49,899 nucleotides of DNA. Source: a virus. This document shows, piece after piece, positions 1-7,772 of the stretch. The position numbers were made by a program, and so were the translations under genes. Position 1 is the stretch's first letter, and each line of letters begins with the position of its first letter. Under the pieces are notes generated by a model, which saw only the letters and a program-made list of their open reading frames with translations, was not told the origin of the DNA and did not search any database. The stretch spans positions 1 through 49,899 of IMG/VR virus record IMGVR_UViG_3300035181_001149. One strand, 5' to 3'.

Positions 1-422
1 ACGCTAATAACACGTTTAAATATTTTTCTTGCTAACCAAAGAATTTCTGAGGAAAAGTTTTTATATTCTTTTTTAAACCAAAGTTTACGTCTGTTTATTT
101 TAAACAGTTGAACTCTTGTTTCATTATTAATACTACTCGCATAAACCATTGCAGTAAAATCATTCTGCCTGTTTGAAATATATGATTGCAGCGAACCATC
201 AACTTGATAAGCACAGTTACGTTTATACCTTTCTGATAATTTTGAAACAACATATCGCAAATCTGCCATTTTATTCAGTTTCTCAGCATTATAAAATAGT
301 CGCCATTGACTTTTTGATATTTGTTTACAAGCTAAACGATATTCTTTCAGTACATCAAATACATGTTTCTGCTTATACTTGTTAGTATAATGTTGTAATT
401 TATATGTGCGTATAAGGCTCAT
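1..422 (-). CDS. TnpB/Cas12-like (IS605 OrfB superfamily) protein, N-terminal part, cut by window edge
   Basis: An open frame runs from ATG at 422 to the window edge without a stop, giving about 140 residues. It starts MSLIRTYKLQHYTNKYKQK and continues with a basic, aromatic-rich stretch including SLQSYISNRQNDFTAMVY and INRRKLWFKKEY. This start followed by a helical basic region resembles the N-terminal part of TnpB and small Cas12 (RNA-guided nuclease) proteins; that is my reading of overall pattern, not a decisive motif. The RuvC-like catalytic residues would lie beyond the edge. Codon use is less AT-biased than in its neighbours (CGC, CTG, GCG), hinting at transfer. It could instead be another transposase or a phage protein with a similar start. 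Confidence 0.5.
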   Translation of the reverse strand, partial: MSLIRTYKLQHYTNKYKQKHVFDVLKEYRLACKQISKSQWRLFYNAEKLNKMADLRYVVSKLSERYKRNCAYQVDGSLQSYISNRQNDFTAMVYASSINNETRVQLFKINRRKLWFKKEYKNFSSEILWLARKIFKRVIS

Positions 423-434
423 TAGTAAAAAACG

Positions 435-547
435 CCTTCGCACAGACAGGTTGCGTAATCAACTCAAATGAGGGGATTCCTGTCCGTTTGAAGGTTTATT
501 TTAAATGTTATTTTGTTTTGATTTCATTTGAATTATAATTACGCAAC
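435..547. other. Interleaved inverted repeats, pseudoknot-like structured DNA/RNA upstream of the TnpB/Cas12-like gene
   Basis: Two inverted-repeat pairs interleave in the order A-B-A'-B'. Pair A is 435-450 with 479-494 (13 of 16 Watson-Crick pairs plus one G-U). Pair B is 450-459 with 538-547 (10 of 10) extended by 464-470 with 525-531 (7 of 7). Such interleaving gives either a pseudoknot or two exclusive folds. The element begins 13 bases before the start codon of the leftward gene at 1-422. It could be a guide-RNA-like scaffold, a transposon end or a regulatory leader; the sequence alone does not decide. Confidence 0.5.
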
Positions 548-722
548 ACAAATATACGAATTATTTTATACATAATTCAATTTGTTTTTATGCTTTTGTT
601 GAATGTTTAATATACAATCTATGTGTGTAACCTATCTGCACAACAAATATATTCATTATGTTTTTTCTGAAAATAAGTTTAAAGCACCATCCTTGTTACT
701 TATTAATGAGTTATACCCATTT

Positions 723-787
723 TTTATCTAAAAGAGTGTAAAACCCACAGGTTAAAACCATGTGGGTTTTACACTCTTTTAGATAAA
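723..787. repeat. Perfect 27-bp inverted repeat with 11-nt loop
   Basis: Arms 723-749 and 761-787 are perfect reverse complements, separated by 11 bases that can themselves partly pair (GGTT/AACC). It lies 28 bases beyond the stop of the leftward gene 816-1499. There is no U-tract after the stem in either direction, so it is not a textbook Rho-independent terminator, though it may still end transcripts or give a double-stranded RNA stem. The rest of 423-815 holds only the interleaved repeats at 435-547; I see no gene there. Confidence 0.8.
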
Positions 788-815
788 CGCTTTGAAGTTC
801 CATAACCCTAAAACT

Positions 816-1499
816 TTAAGCCTCTATTGATAAAAACTTTTCTGCAATCCTGAAAGCCTCCTTAAACATACCTATCTCGGCAGATTCTCGGTCGTCATAA
901 ATAGTGTCATAATCTTTTTGGTTCTTTGGAGATTGAAACACAAAGAAACATTTAGGATATACATGAGGTACAACAAATACGCGCATCTTTAATGTATCAA
1001 AGAAGTAATATAAGTCTCTGATGTTTAATGTTACGTTGAAGGTATCTGTTATTAGTATAACTGTATTGTTGTGTACAATAACTTTAGTTGGATTATTCAC
1101 ACCATTACAAGAGGCGAACCATGCTTTTAATTCCTGCATTGCTTTAGGATACAACCCTAAAAGTTCATCGTAGTCAATACCCTCTATCTGTTTTTCAGTT
1201 TCCTCACTAATCCCTAATTTAATTTTAGTGTACTTATATAATTCGTTAGTAATATACCAACTGCAATCATCAGGCTCTACGTAACCCAAGAATGCACATT
1301 CGTTGTAAATACTTGTGTTTCTCTTATGTATATAAGCGTTTCTTAATTGTTGACCTAAACCATGATGCAGTTTAGTATTAAACTCAGTTTCGTTTAAAGT
1401 TTTTACATCATTTATATATTCAGGCATTGATTTCCAACCTTCGTAAAGAGCTTTAACAAGCTGTTTTATTGATTCGTATTTTATTTGTTTTTCACTCAT
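816..1499 (-). CDS. Unknown 227-aa phage protein
   Basis: Soluble protein with no signal or membrane segment. The N-terminal half (YEGWKSMPEYINDVKTL, then LHHGLGQQLRNAYI) has the look of a family of small phage proteins with a conserved 'G..lRN' core. The C-terminal half is of a different character (beta-rich, then FRIAEKF), so it may be two domains. Last gene of the leftward run before the 423-815 gap. No function assigned. Confidence 0.75.
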   Translation of the reverse strand: MSEKQIKYESIKQLVKALYEGWKSMPEYINDVKTLNETEFNTKLHHGLGQQLRNAYIHKRNTSIYNECAFLGYVEPDDCSWYITNELYKYTKIKLGISEETEKQIEGIDYDELLGLYPKAMQELKAWFASCNGVNNPTKVIVHNNTVILITDTFNVTLNIRDLYYFFDTLKMRVFVVPHVYPKCFFVFQSPKNQKDYDTIYDDRESAEIGMFKEAFRIAEKFLSIEA

Positions 1500-1519
1500 T
1501 TTATATATTTTTAATTAAT

Positions 1520-1975
1520 TCAATTTTTTTGGTCAATTATTTCTTCATCTTTCGGTATATCATCAATGAAATTTACACAATGAACCTCACCTTCGTTTTT
1601 CATCCATTCTTTTGATTTCGATTCAGATTCTTCCATATCCTTTTTTTCTTGTTCAGCTCTCTTTTGAAGTGGTGATTTATATCCTATCATTTTCTTAAAT
1701 AGTGTTATTAAAGAAAAAGGTAGGAGTATTGGGCTGATTATACAAAATATTATGTATGCAACAAAAATTGAAAAAGGGTTGAATATTATTTTCCAAATTA
1801 ATTGAAACGATGCCTGTTGTTTGAATTGGTTAATAATATCTGTAACAATTTCATATTTTTTATTTTTTTTAAATTGATTCCATGAAATACTCAAGTTAAC
1901 ATAGCAATAAATTGTTTCAAATGTTATTGAAAATATCCAATAATAAAGTATGTTTTCGTTAATAGTTATAGTCAT
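1520..1975 (-). CDS. Small integral membrane protein, unknown
   Basis: About 151 residues with hydrophobic stretches near residues 9-28 and 57-93, the second long enough for two passes, followed by a charged tail rich in E, K and D. The start is supported by the typical leader AACTAAAAAAAATAAA-ATG. Likely an inner-membrane phage protein of unknown role. Confidence 0.75.
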   Translation of the reverse strand: MTITINENILYYWIFSITFETIYCYVNLSISWNQFKKNKKYEIVTDIINQFKQQASFQLIWKIIFNPFSIFVAYIIFCIISPILLPFSLITLFKKMIGYKSPLQKRAEQEKKDMEESESKSKEWMKNEGEVHCVNFIDDIPKDEEIIDQKN

Positions 1976-1990
1976 TTTATTTTTTTTAGT

Positions 1991-2362
1991 TTATTGTGCA
2001 TTACCGTAATGTACCCAACTAACTGATTCTACCTTGTTACCACTCCATGTTGGAATAATAAAATCAATACCTTCTTTCCTGTCGTATGTTTCCATAAAGA
2101 TGCAGTTTTCTTTATGCAAATATATCAAATGCTTATTGTAAATTTCAGTTATAAGTTGGTCAGCAGCATTTGTTACAGATGTCCCTTTGTTATTATCAGT
2201 AAAAAGGACTACTGCTTTATTTTTACCCCTCCATATTTCAATAGTACACTCAGAGTTGTGTACTCCAAGTCCCTTGTATCTGTATGGTTTAAGAGTAATA
2301 TCAGCAGCCCTTTCAACTGATGAAATAATTTGTTCGTATCTTAAAACTTCTTGGTTATCCAT
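1991..2362 (-). CDS. Unknown 123-aa soluble protein
   Basis: Mixed alpha/beta composition, no membrane segment, no recognised motif. It sits 15 bases upstream of the membrane protein 1520-1975 in the same leftward run and ends in WVHYGNAQ. No function assigned. Confidence 0.72.
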   Translation of the reverse strand: MDNQEVLRYEQIISSVERAADITLKPYRYKGLGVHNSECTIEIWRGKNKAVVLFTDNNKGTSVTNAADQLITEIYNKHLIYLHKENCIFMETYDRKEGIDFIIPTWSGNKVESVSWVHYGNAQ

Positions 2363-2382
2363 TAGCTCAAAAATGTTTTTTT

Positions 2383-2619
2383 TTAGTTAATTATTTCTTT
2401 GTAACCAATAGTTATCAACCCACAATCTCCGTGTTTAACGCTATTAATTAAATGCTCTGCTATTTCTTTTGCCTTTGGTAAAATTCTTGGTATTATAAAC
2501 AATATAGTTGTTTTTGTTGGTGGATAAGGAGTATCACTATGCTTAGTTTCAACCTTAGTACATGAATAGTAAAAAATGTTTTTATCTATCCTAAAAAATG
2601 TTAGTGGTGTTTTGTTCAT
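2383..2619 (-). CDS. Unknown 78-aa protein
   Basis: Short co-directional gene preceded by an A-rich leader (AAACCAAAACAA-ATG). It has a central hydrophobic patch (TTILFIIPRILP) but no clear membrane span. No family recognised. Confidence 0.65.
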   Translation of the reverse strand: MNKTPLTFFRIDKNIFYYSCTKVETKHSDTPYPPTKTTILFIIPRILPKAKEIAEHLINSVKHGDCGLITIGYKEIIN

Positions 2620-2629
2620 TTGTTTTGGT

Positions 2630-3031
2630 TTATTTAGTTAATAATTGAAACGTAATTAATAATTGAGCGTAATGTAGTAATTGGTCGAATCCAACACTTA
2701 CAAAGAAGTTGTGTATATCTCCCTTGTTATATAGGTATGTATTTAGTCGGCTTGTTAAGTAATCAGTAATCCAATGGCATACGAATGTTATTGTTGGAAA
2801 TAAAAAAACAAAACAAACACCTTTAGTTAATGTATGATAAAAAATAATATAAGCTCCGTAAAAACAAGAAAAAGCAAACCAAACTAACGTATAAGTTAAT
2901 ACGTGCATAGTAAGGTAATAATTAGACTTACTCTTATTTGTAGCTTGTTCATGTGTTTGTAATACAAAGTCAGCAAACCAATGTATCAAAATAATACTAA
3001 ATAGTATGTATATGTTTATTTCTGTTTTCAT
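2630..3031 (-). CDS. DUF3307 family membrane protein
   Basis: 133 residues with four likely membrane helices. It carries the DUF3307 pattern: IHWFADFVLQTHEQATNKSK at the N-terminus, then HWITDYLTSRLNTYLY, then HNFFVSVGFDQLLHYAQLL. This family is common in phages and plasmids of Bacteroidetes and its role is unknown. The conserved polar residues (His, Asp, Gln) inside membrane segments suggest an enzyme or a metal-binding site in the membrane; that is inference. Confidence 0.88.
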   Translation of the reverse strand: MKTEINIYILFSIILIHWFADFVLQTHEQATNKSKSNYYLTMHVLTYTLVWFAFSCFYGAYIIFYHTLTKGVCFVFLFPTITFVCHWITDYLTSRLNTYLYNKGDIHNFFVSVGFDQLLHYAQLLITFQLLTK

Positions 3032-3084
3032 TTTTACTTGTTTTAATTAAACCCGCCAACATTTAATATGTAATATGAGTAGGT

Positions 3085-4050
3085 TTATTTTAATGTATTT
3101 AATTTATTCCATTTCCTCTCTAAAAAATCAACATTATGTATGTAGTTCTTTAGTATTTTTAAATCTTTTGTTGTGCATATTTCTATTTTTGAAGTTACTT
3201 TCTTGGTTGTTTTCACTTTACTACTTATATTATAAAACTCTTTTAATTTATCTGATATTAATTGTAATGTTTTCAACCAATTAATATGAATTTCTACTCT
3301 TAAATTTAACCAACTTGATTTTTTGTCTTTACCACTATGTGTTTCCCATATACAACCATCACCATCTATAAGTCCTATAAAAAAAGGTAATAATAAATCT
3401 TTTGTTAAAAAAATATTCAAATCAGGTGGTGTGTATGTTTTAGGGCTATTAATATTTAATATTGATAACCATTTTTCTCCAAATTTTTTATCTTGTATTC
3501 TTAATATACATGAGTGAAACTCTTTTTTAGTGTAACTGTTTATGTATTTTTTTTCATAAATTTTACATCCTAAAATATCAGATATTTTTTTAAGGTGTGA
3601 TTTATCTTTTATGCTTAATCCAATAATAACCTCCCCTTTATTAGTTATATGACCATCAGCCATTATAAATCCCCACCAATATGCACTCCTTTCATTTAAT
3701 GTATCAAGAAATTTTAATGAGCCAATTCTTTTTCTTTGAGCTTCTGACTTGACACCTAACTCAATTGCTTTTTTAGTTAACATGTTATAACTTCTATTTG
3801 GAATAGCAGCTAACAAATCTTTCATTGTAGAATTTTTCCAATGAAATTTAAGTAGCTCTATTTCTTTGTCAGTCCATCTATTCCAATTAGAAGAATGCAG
3901 TCCAAGTTTTTTTGCTTTATCACCTATGGAGTTTAGTGTTCTACCCTTAATGTATTTTGCACATTCATTAGATTCTCCTGTTGGATAATATTTCTTTAAA
4001 AAACAAATATCTTCTTCTGACCACTTTTTTTTATTATTAGTCCCTTTCAT
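3085..4050 (-). CDS. Free-standing LAGLIDADG homing endonuclease with N-terminal DNA-binding repeats
   Basis: 321 residues. Two LAGLIDADG helices are visible: WWGFIMADG at 125-133 and FFIGLIDGDG at 223-232, each ending in the catalytic acidic residue, so one chain holds both half-sites. Two SANT/Myb-like or HTH repeats precede them (WSEEDICFLKKYYP at 10-23, WTDKEIELLKFHW at 59-71). It lies between phage genes and has its own -7 box (4059-4066), as mobile endonuclease genes often do. Not inside a visible intron; probably spreads by cutting relatives that lack it. Confidence 0.93.
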   Translation of the reverse strand: MKGTNNKKKWSEEDICFLKKYYPTGESNECAKYIKGRTLNSIGDKAKKLGLHSSNWNRWTDKEIELLKFHWKNSTMKDLLAAIPNRSYNMLTKKAIELGVKSEAQRKRIGSLKFLDTLNERSAYWWGFIMADGHITNKGEVIIGLSIKDKSHLKKISDILGCKIYEKKYINSYTKKEFHSCILRIQDKKFGEKWLSILNINSPKTYTPPDLNIFLTKDLLLPFFIGLIDGDGCIWETHSGKDKKSSWLNLRVEIHINWLKTLQLISDKLKEFYNISSKVKTTKKVTSKIEICTTKDLKILKNYIHNVDFLERKWNKLNTLK

Positions 4051-4058
4051 TATAAATA

Positions 4059-4066
4059 CGAATATA
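4059..4066 (-). promoter_or_regulatory. Putative -7 box of the LAGLIDADG endonuclease gene
   Basis: Reads TATATTCG on the minus strand, one change from the Bacteroidetes -7 consensus TAnnTTTG, 9 bases before the ATG at 4050. A start this close implies a very short leader. Confidence 0.4.
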
Positions 4067-4098
4067 AGAATTTAAAGCTAAGGGTGTATAATTGTTTT

Positions 4099-5622
4099 TT
4101 AAGCATTTATCCTTTCACGTATCTCAGAAAGTTTATGGTCAATTAAAAGTTTTCCATCTTTGAAAACAGGTTTAAGTTCACAGTTCATAATTTCATCCCA
4201 AGTAGCTTGGTCTTTTAAATAAAAATCACCATTTCCATCTTTAAAAACAGCAGTTAAACCTTTAGCTGATTTTTTCTCTCCACTATCAGTAATAGGGTCT
4301 TTAAATATTTCTCTACCAATTCCATCAACTTCACAAAATGTAGATTTAACTGCAATTCCGAGCGAATCCCTGCTTTTTACGTTCATCGTGTAAGAACCCA
4401 CCCCCATAACTATATTAGTAGAAGCGAATCCTTTAGTCTTTAATCTTTGGCAAATTTCTTCTGCTCTTTCTAAGGTTATCGCATCCCCGTATATAGCCCC
4501 AATATGGTTATCTAATACTTTGTAACCTTGTTCGTTTACTATACCGCCAAATACATCCCAAAGTAGTTCTATAACACCTTTGTGTTCGGATTCAGAAATG
4601 TATTTAGGTTTACCTACAACTCCATTTTCCCATTCATAATATCCACCAAAAATACCATCTTCATTGTCAACAAATCCCTTACCACAAATAATATCACAAG
4701 GATTACCGCTATCAGGACGTATAACTAATTTACCTTCACGAGCTAATATTTTATCTTTTAAAGTAGGTAGGTACTCTGTACATACTTTCCAAAGGTCAAA
4801 GCTGTCGCTAACAACAGATATTATTCCTGTTGGGAACTGATTTAATAATCTTGCGAAAGCAACAATCTCATCTTCTTTACCATAAGATGTCATAACGCTG
4901 TGTTCTGATGCAGGCACACTACTACCAACTAATTCTTTTTCAATGTTAGCGTTATAATATTCCTCTAACATCAAAACGGCAGGTATGGTATCTGTTCCTG
5001 TGAATGATAATAGCCATCCCGCTTGATTTAAAGATGTTTCGATAGAGCTTCTACCTCGCATACTAAAATCATGTCCTTGCCATTGAACAAAATCTTTTGT
5101 ACCAGTAGTTTCAATAGCGTGTTTATCTAATACATCTCTAAATTGTTTCCCAATAGTTGCATTAGTAGTTAAATCCCAAATAACTGTACTCATTTGAGTT
5201 TCTAAGAAATTAACTAACCAAGCGTGTTCAGGGTGTGTATTGTAAATTACATAATACGGAACTCTTGCTTTTATCAAAGAACCTTCGGGTAATGCAAGTA
5301 TCTCCAATGGCATGTAACCTAATTGATGTAATTTTTCAATATGAGTGGTATCAATATCACAAAAACTAAAGTTTTTATGAAACCTTTTATATTCTTTTAA
5401 TACATCTTCTAATGGAATATTAAAGAATAATTCATTCCATTGTTTTATCAGATATTCTTTTAAATAATATTGTAATCCAAACCATACTGATTTTTCTAAT
5501 CCTTCCATTCTCTTGTAGCTTCTTGGTGTCATATTAGAAACTAATTTGGTCATACCTTCAGGATACATTTTAAAGTGAAACTGTTTGTAGCTATCTGATA
5601 GCAATATTGGTAAAATTTTCAT
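4099..5622 (-). CDS. NAMPT-family enzyme: nicotinamide phosphoribosyltransferase or nicotinamide ADP-ribose transferase (Namat)
   Basis: 507 residues, near the 491 of human NAMPT, and colinear with it. Active-site residues are kept: Tyr12 in DSYK (human Tyr18), Phe186 and Arg189 in FSMRG (Phe193, Arg196), Asp211 in FTGTD (Asp219), His241 in ASEHS (His247), Arg302 and Asp304 in IRPDSG (Arg311, Asp313), Asp380 in YGD (Asp354), Arg418 in SRDS (Arg392). NAMPT joins nicotinamide to PRPP giving NMN; the phage homologue Namat joins nicotinamide to ADP-ribose pyrophosphate giving NAD+ directly. The PRPP-synthetase-like gene at 6801-7721 in the same run suggests the two act together. Motifs alone do not tell NAMPT from Namat. 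No NMN adenylyltransferase is visible nearby, which mildly favours the Namat route. Confidence 0.93.
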   Translation of the reverse strand: MKILPILLSDSYKQFHFKMYPEGMTKLVSNMTPRSYKRMEGLEKSVWFGLQYYLKEYLIKQWNELFFNIPLEDVLKEYKRFHKNFSFCDIDTTHIEKLHQLGYMPLEILALPEGSLIKARVPYYVIYNTHPEHAWLVNFLETQMSTVIWDLTTNATIGKQFRDVLDKHAIETTGTKDFVQWQGHDFSMRGRSSIETSLNQAGWLLSFTGTDTIPAVLMLEEYYNANIEKELVGSSVPASEHSVMTSYGKEDEIVAFARLLNQFPTGIISVVSDSFDLWKVCTEYLPTLKDKILAREGKLVIRPDSGNPCDIICGKGFVDNEDGIFGGYYEWENGVVGKPKYISESEHKGVIELLWDVFGGIVNEQGYKVLDNHIGAIYGDAITLERAEEICQRLKTKGFASTNIVMGVGSYTMNVKSRDSLGIAVKSTFCEVDGIGREIFKDPITDSGEKKSAKGLTAVFKDGNGDFYLKDQATWDEIMNCELKPVFKDGKLLIDHKLSEIRERINA

Positions 5623-5649
5623 ATTTTTATTTTTTTAGTTGGTTTACAA

Positions 5650-6138
5650 TTATTTATTATTTAATATTTGTTCTAATTTAAAACGGACGTATTTTACTAA
5701 GTCTTTGTACTCATAAATCAACGGTATATCATATCGGTTGCATACCACTTGAATATTACCGAATCGGTAAAACTCTTTAGGGCAGCAAACAATTAGTTTA
5801 CCTGATTTAGCATATAAACCCAATTCAAGTAACGATATAGGTGATTTACTATCGGGTAGGATATTCATAACAACGTAGTCAGCTTTCTCCATAGCATCAA
5901 GCTCCCAATTTACCTGCTGATAAAAATCAGGTGTTTCAAATGTTTGCTTAATGTTGCTATCCCATTTATCCCTTCTTGGATTAAATATATTGAGTGAAAA
6001 AAGGTCTTTTACTTGTTTTGTAAAATTAGTTTGCCAGTCATCACTTTCCCCCATATCAATAGTGCCTGCAAGGAATATTGATAAGTTACCGTTTGGGGTA
6101 ATCATTTGTGGTGGTTTAAATTCAATTGTTTTTTTCAT
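5650..6138 (-). CDS. Nucleoside 2-deoxyribosyltransferase-like protein
   Basis: 162 residues from the chosen ATG at 6138; this start has the leader AACTAAAAAAACAATAC, whereas the upstream ATG at 6171 would overlap the preceding gene. Motifs fit the deoxyribosyltransferase/N-glycosidase fold: IFLAGTIDMG at 21-30, NPRRDKWD at 53-60, WELDAMEKADYVV at 78-90, and LLELGLYA at 103-110 with Glu105 in the place of the family's catalytic glutamate. Members move or cut the N-glycosidic bond of nucleosides or nucleotides. Position between the NAMPT-like and PRPP-synthetase-like genes suggests a role in nucleotide or NAD+ metabolite turnover. Confidence 0.85.
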   Translation of the reverse strand: MKKTIEFKPPQMITPNGNLSIFLAGTIDMGESDDWQTNFTKQVKDLFSLNIFNPRRDKWDSNIKQTFETPDFYQQVNWELDAMEKADYVVMNILPDSKSPISLLELGLYAKSGKLIVCCPKEFYRFGNIQVVCNRYDIPLIYEYKDLVKYVRFKLEQILNNK

Positions 6139-6160
6139 GTATTGTTTTTTTAGTTTTTTA

Positions 6161-6607
6161 TTATGCTGCATCAGTAGGGGTTAACTTACTATTGTTGTAT
6201 GCTCTAACCCTGTATATCACATCTTCAAGTATATCTAATGTAACTGGTAAGGCACAATTTCTATCATCCAAGTAGATATTCGCGTATGGTTTGCTACCTT
6301 CGTTTCCGTATGGTAGTTCAATAGGGTTTTTATTGATTGTGTCAATATTTATACCAACTGATTCACAGTATCTCTTAATATCTTCGTATCTGTCTTCGCG
6401 GCAAGCTGTATGCACAACAACAAAGCATCCTGTTATCTTGGCTTCTTTTATCAGTTTGATAGTTCTATCAATATCATCTTTATTATCTAAAGTGTGATAA
6501 GGACTTATAGTGCTATCAAAATCAGTTGACAGGATTATTTTACCGTATTCAGACCACTCTTTAAATAATCTGTCGGCATACTTTTGTAATCTTTCGTCTT
6601 TTAACAT
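6161..6607 (-). CDS. HAD-superfamily hydrolase-like protein
   Basis: 148 residues. HAD motif I is STDFDST at 27-33 (nucleophile Asp29, acid/base Asp31), motif II is VVHT ending at Thr67, and motif IV is YLDD at 112-115. Likely a small phosphatase, perhaps on a nucleotide, since it lies in the NAD+-salvage-like block. Substrate not predictable. A second, separate HAD protein is at 41436-41870. Confidence 0.85.
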   Translation of the reverse strand: MLKDERLQKYADRLFKEWSEYGKIILSTDFDSTISPYHTLDNKDDIDRTIKLIKEAKITGCFVVVHTACREDRYEDIKRYCESVGINIDTINKNPIELPYGNEGSKPYANIYLDDRNCALPVTLDILEDVIYRVRAYNNSKLTPTDAA

Positions 6608-6629
6608 TGGTTTTTGTTTTTAAATTATA

Positions 6630-6800
6630 TTATTCGTCCAATACTGTTTTTACTCTAATAGGTAGTTCTTCATATTTTTTTCTTTGTAAAAAAAATTGTT
6701 GTGTTTTACCAACACCTAAATGAATCATAGCAAAATTCATTCTTTCATTACTATTCATTGAATCCCATTTTTGTTTACCTTTTAATTTTTCTGTTGACAT
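6630..6800 (-). CDS. Unknown 56-aa protein in the NAD+-salvage-like block
   Basis: ATG at 6800 directly abuts the stop of the PRPP-synthetase-like gene (6801-6803), and the stop is TAA at 6630-6632. Starts MSTEKLKGKQKWDSMNSNER and ends KTVLDE. Charged, mostly helical, no cysteine cluster. The zero-base junction and matching base composition support a real, translationally linked gene. Function unknown. Confidence 0.65.
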   Translation of the reverse strand: MSTEKLKGKQKWDSMNSNERMNFAMIHLGVGKTQQFFLQRKKYEELPIRVKTVLDE

Positions 6801-7721
6801 TTAAAATACATTTAACTGTTTAATAAATGGTTTAGTGTCAGGCATAAAATCCTTATAACTGTTGGTTGTGTAAATAGCATCGAAGTATTGCATTAATTCT
6901 CCTATTCCCTTACTGAAAATTCCGTGCGTAACTATAAGATATATCTTGTTTTTTAAAACATCATTTTCACAAGATACATTATAGTCGTATATTTTATTTT
7001 TAATTTCCTTTGCAATATTAATGAACGATGCCCCACCATCAAGCAAATCATCAATTATGATAAAATTCTTATTTTCATAATCAGATATATTTATAGGAAC
7101 AACTGTTTTATTTAGTTTTCCATCAACACCTCTGTGTTTACTACAAATAACAACTTCATTAGTGCAGTTTATTTGTTCAGCTACTTTGTATATTTTTTTT
7201 AAAGAGCCTCCATCAACACTCACTAAAACCATTGTGTCTAAAAAAGCATTTGTGTCAGAAATAAAACTTTCAACTAACTCTCTGTTATCTATTTTTTTGA
7301 AATTATTTAAACACGCTTCAAGAACATCGCTGTGAGCATCCATTACCGTTACACTTTCAAAATTAAGATTGTTTATAATTGGGCATATCACACCTTTCAA
7401 ATAGTTGTTAGAGCCTTCTTCAAATTTTCTGTCGCTTCTACTCCCTAAAAAATATGGTGTGTACAGGTGTATTTCCTTAACGCCTAAACCTCTTAATGAA
7501 ACTGTTGCAGCTACTATTAATTCCAAATCCATGAAATTATTTAGCCTTGATTTTATTTCAACAAATTTAACATCCCAATCTGTTTTTGTTCCGTCATTAA
7601 GAACGTATTTAAGGCTATCAGGAATTATCTTTACTTGGCTCTGACCATCAGGGAACTTACTTATTACATACTTTATATCTGATTTTTCAGGATATGCTAA
7701 ATTTAAAACTTTCATATTCAT
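6801..7721 (-). CDS. PRPP-synthetase family enzyme: ribose-phosphate pyrophosphokinase or ADPR-PP synthetase (Adps)
   Basis: 306 residues, the family's usual length. Motifs in order: FPDGQ at 23-27, GSRSDR at 93-98 (ATP region), VMDAHS at 127-131, VSVDGG at 168-172, SKHR at 194-197 (flexible loop), IIIDDLLDGGASF at 221-233 (PRPP loop; the usual Thr of DTGGT is Gly here) and THGIF at 265-269. Prs makes PRPP from ribose 5-phosphate and ATP; the phage version Adps puts pyrophosphate on ADP-ribose. With the NAMPT-like gene at 4099-5622 this forms the two-enzyme set of phage NAD+ reconstitution pathway 1. Prs versus Adps cannot be settled from motifs. Confidence 0.9.
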   Translation of the reverse strand: MNMKVLNLAYPEKSDIKYVISKFPDGQSQVKIIPDSLKYVLNDGTKTDWDVKFVEIKSRLNNFMDLELIVAATVSLRGLGVKEIHLYTPYFLGSRSDRKFEEGSNNYLKGVICPIINNLNFESVTVMDAHSDVLEACLNNFKKIDNRELVESFISDTNAFLDTMVLVSVDGGSLKKIYKVAEQINCTNEVVICSKHRGVDGKLNKTVVPINISDYENKNFIIIDDLLDGGASFINIAKEIKNKIYDYNVSCENDVLKNKIYLIVTHGIFSKGIGELMQYFDAIYTTNSYKDFMPDTKPFIKQLNVF

Positions 7722-7772
7722 TTTTTTTATTAATTTATTTATTACTCAGGAAATAATATTTCACTATTTTAA

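Noticed and set aside
723-787. Rho-independent terminator
   Set aside because: The stem is excellent but no U-tract follows in either direction.
7405-7644. Rightward frames opposite the PRPP-synthetase gene and similar frames elsewhere
   Set aside because: They mirror well-supported leftward genes with clear protein motifs and lack the A-rich leader.
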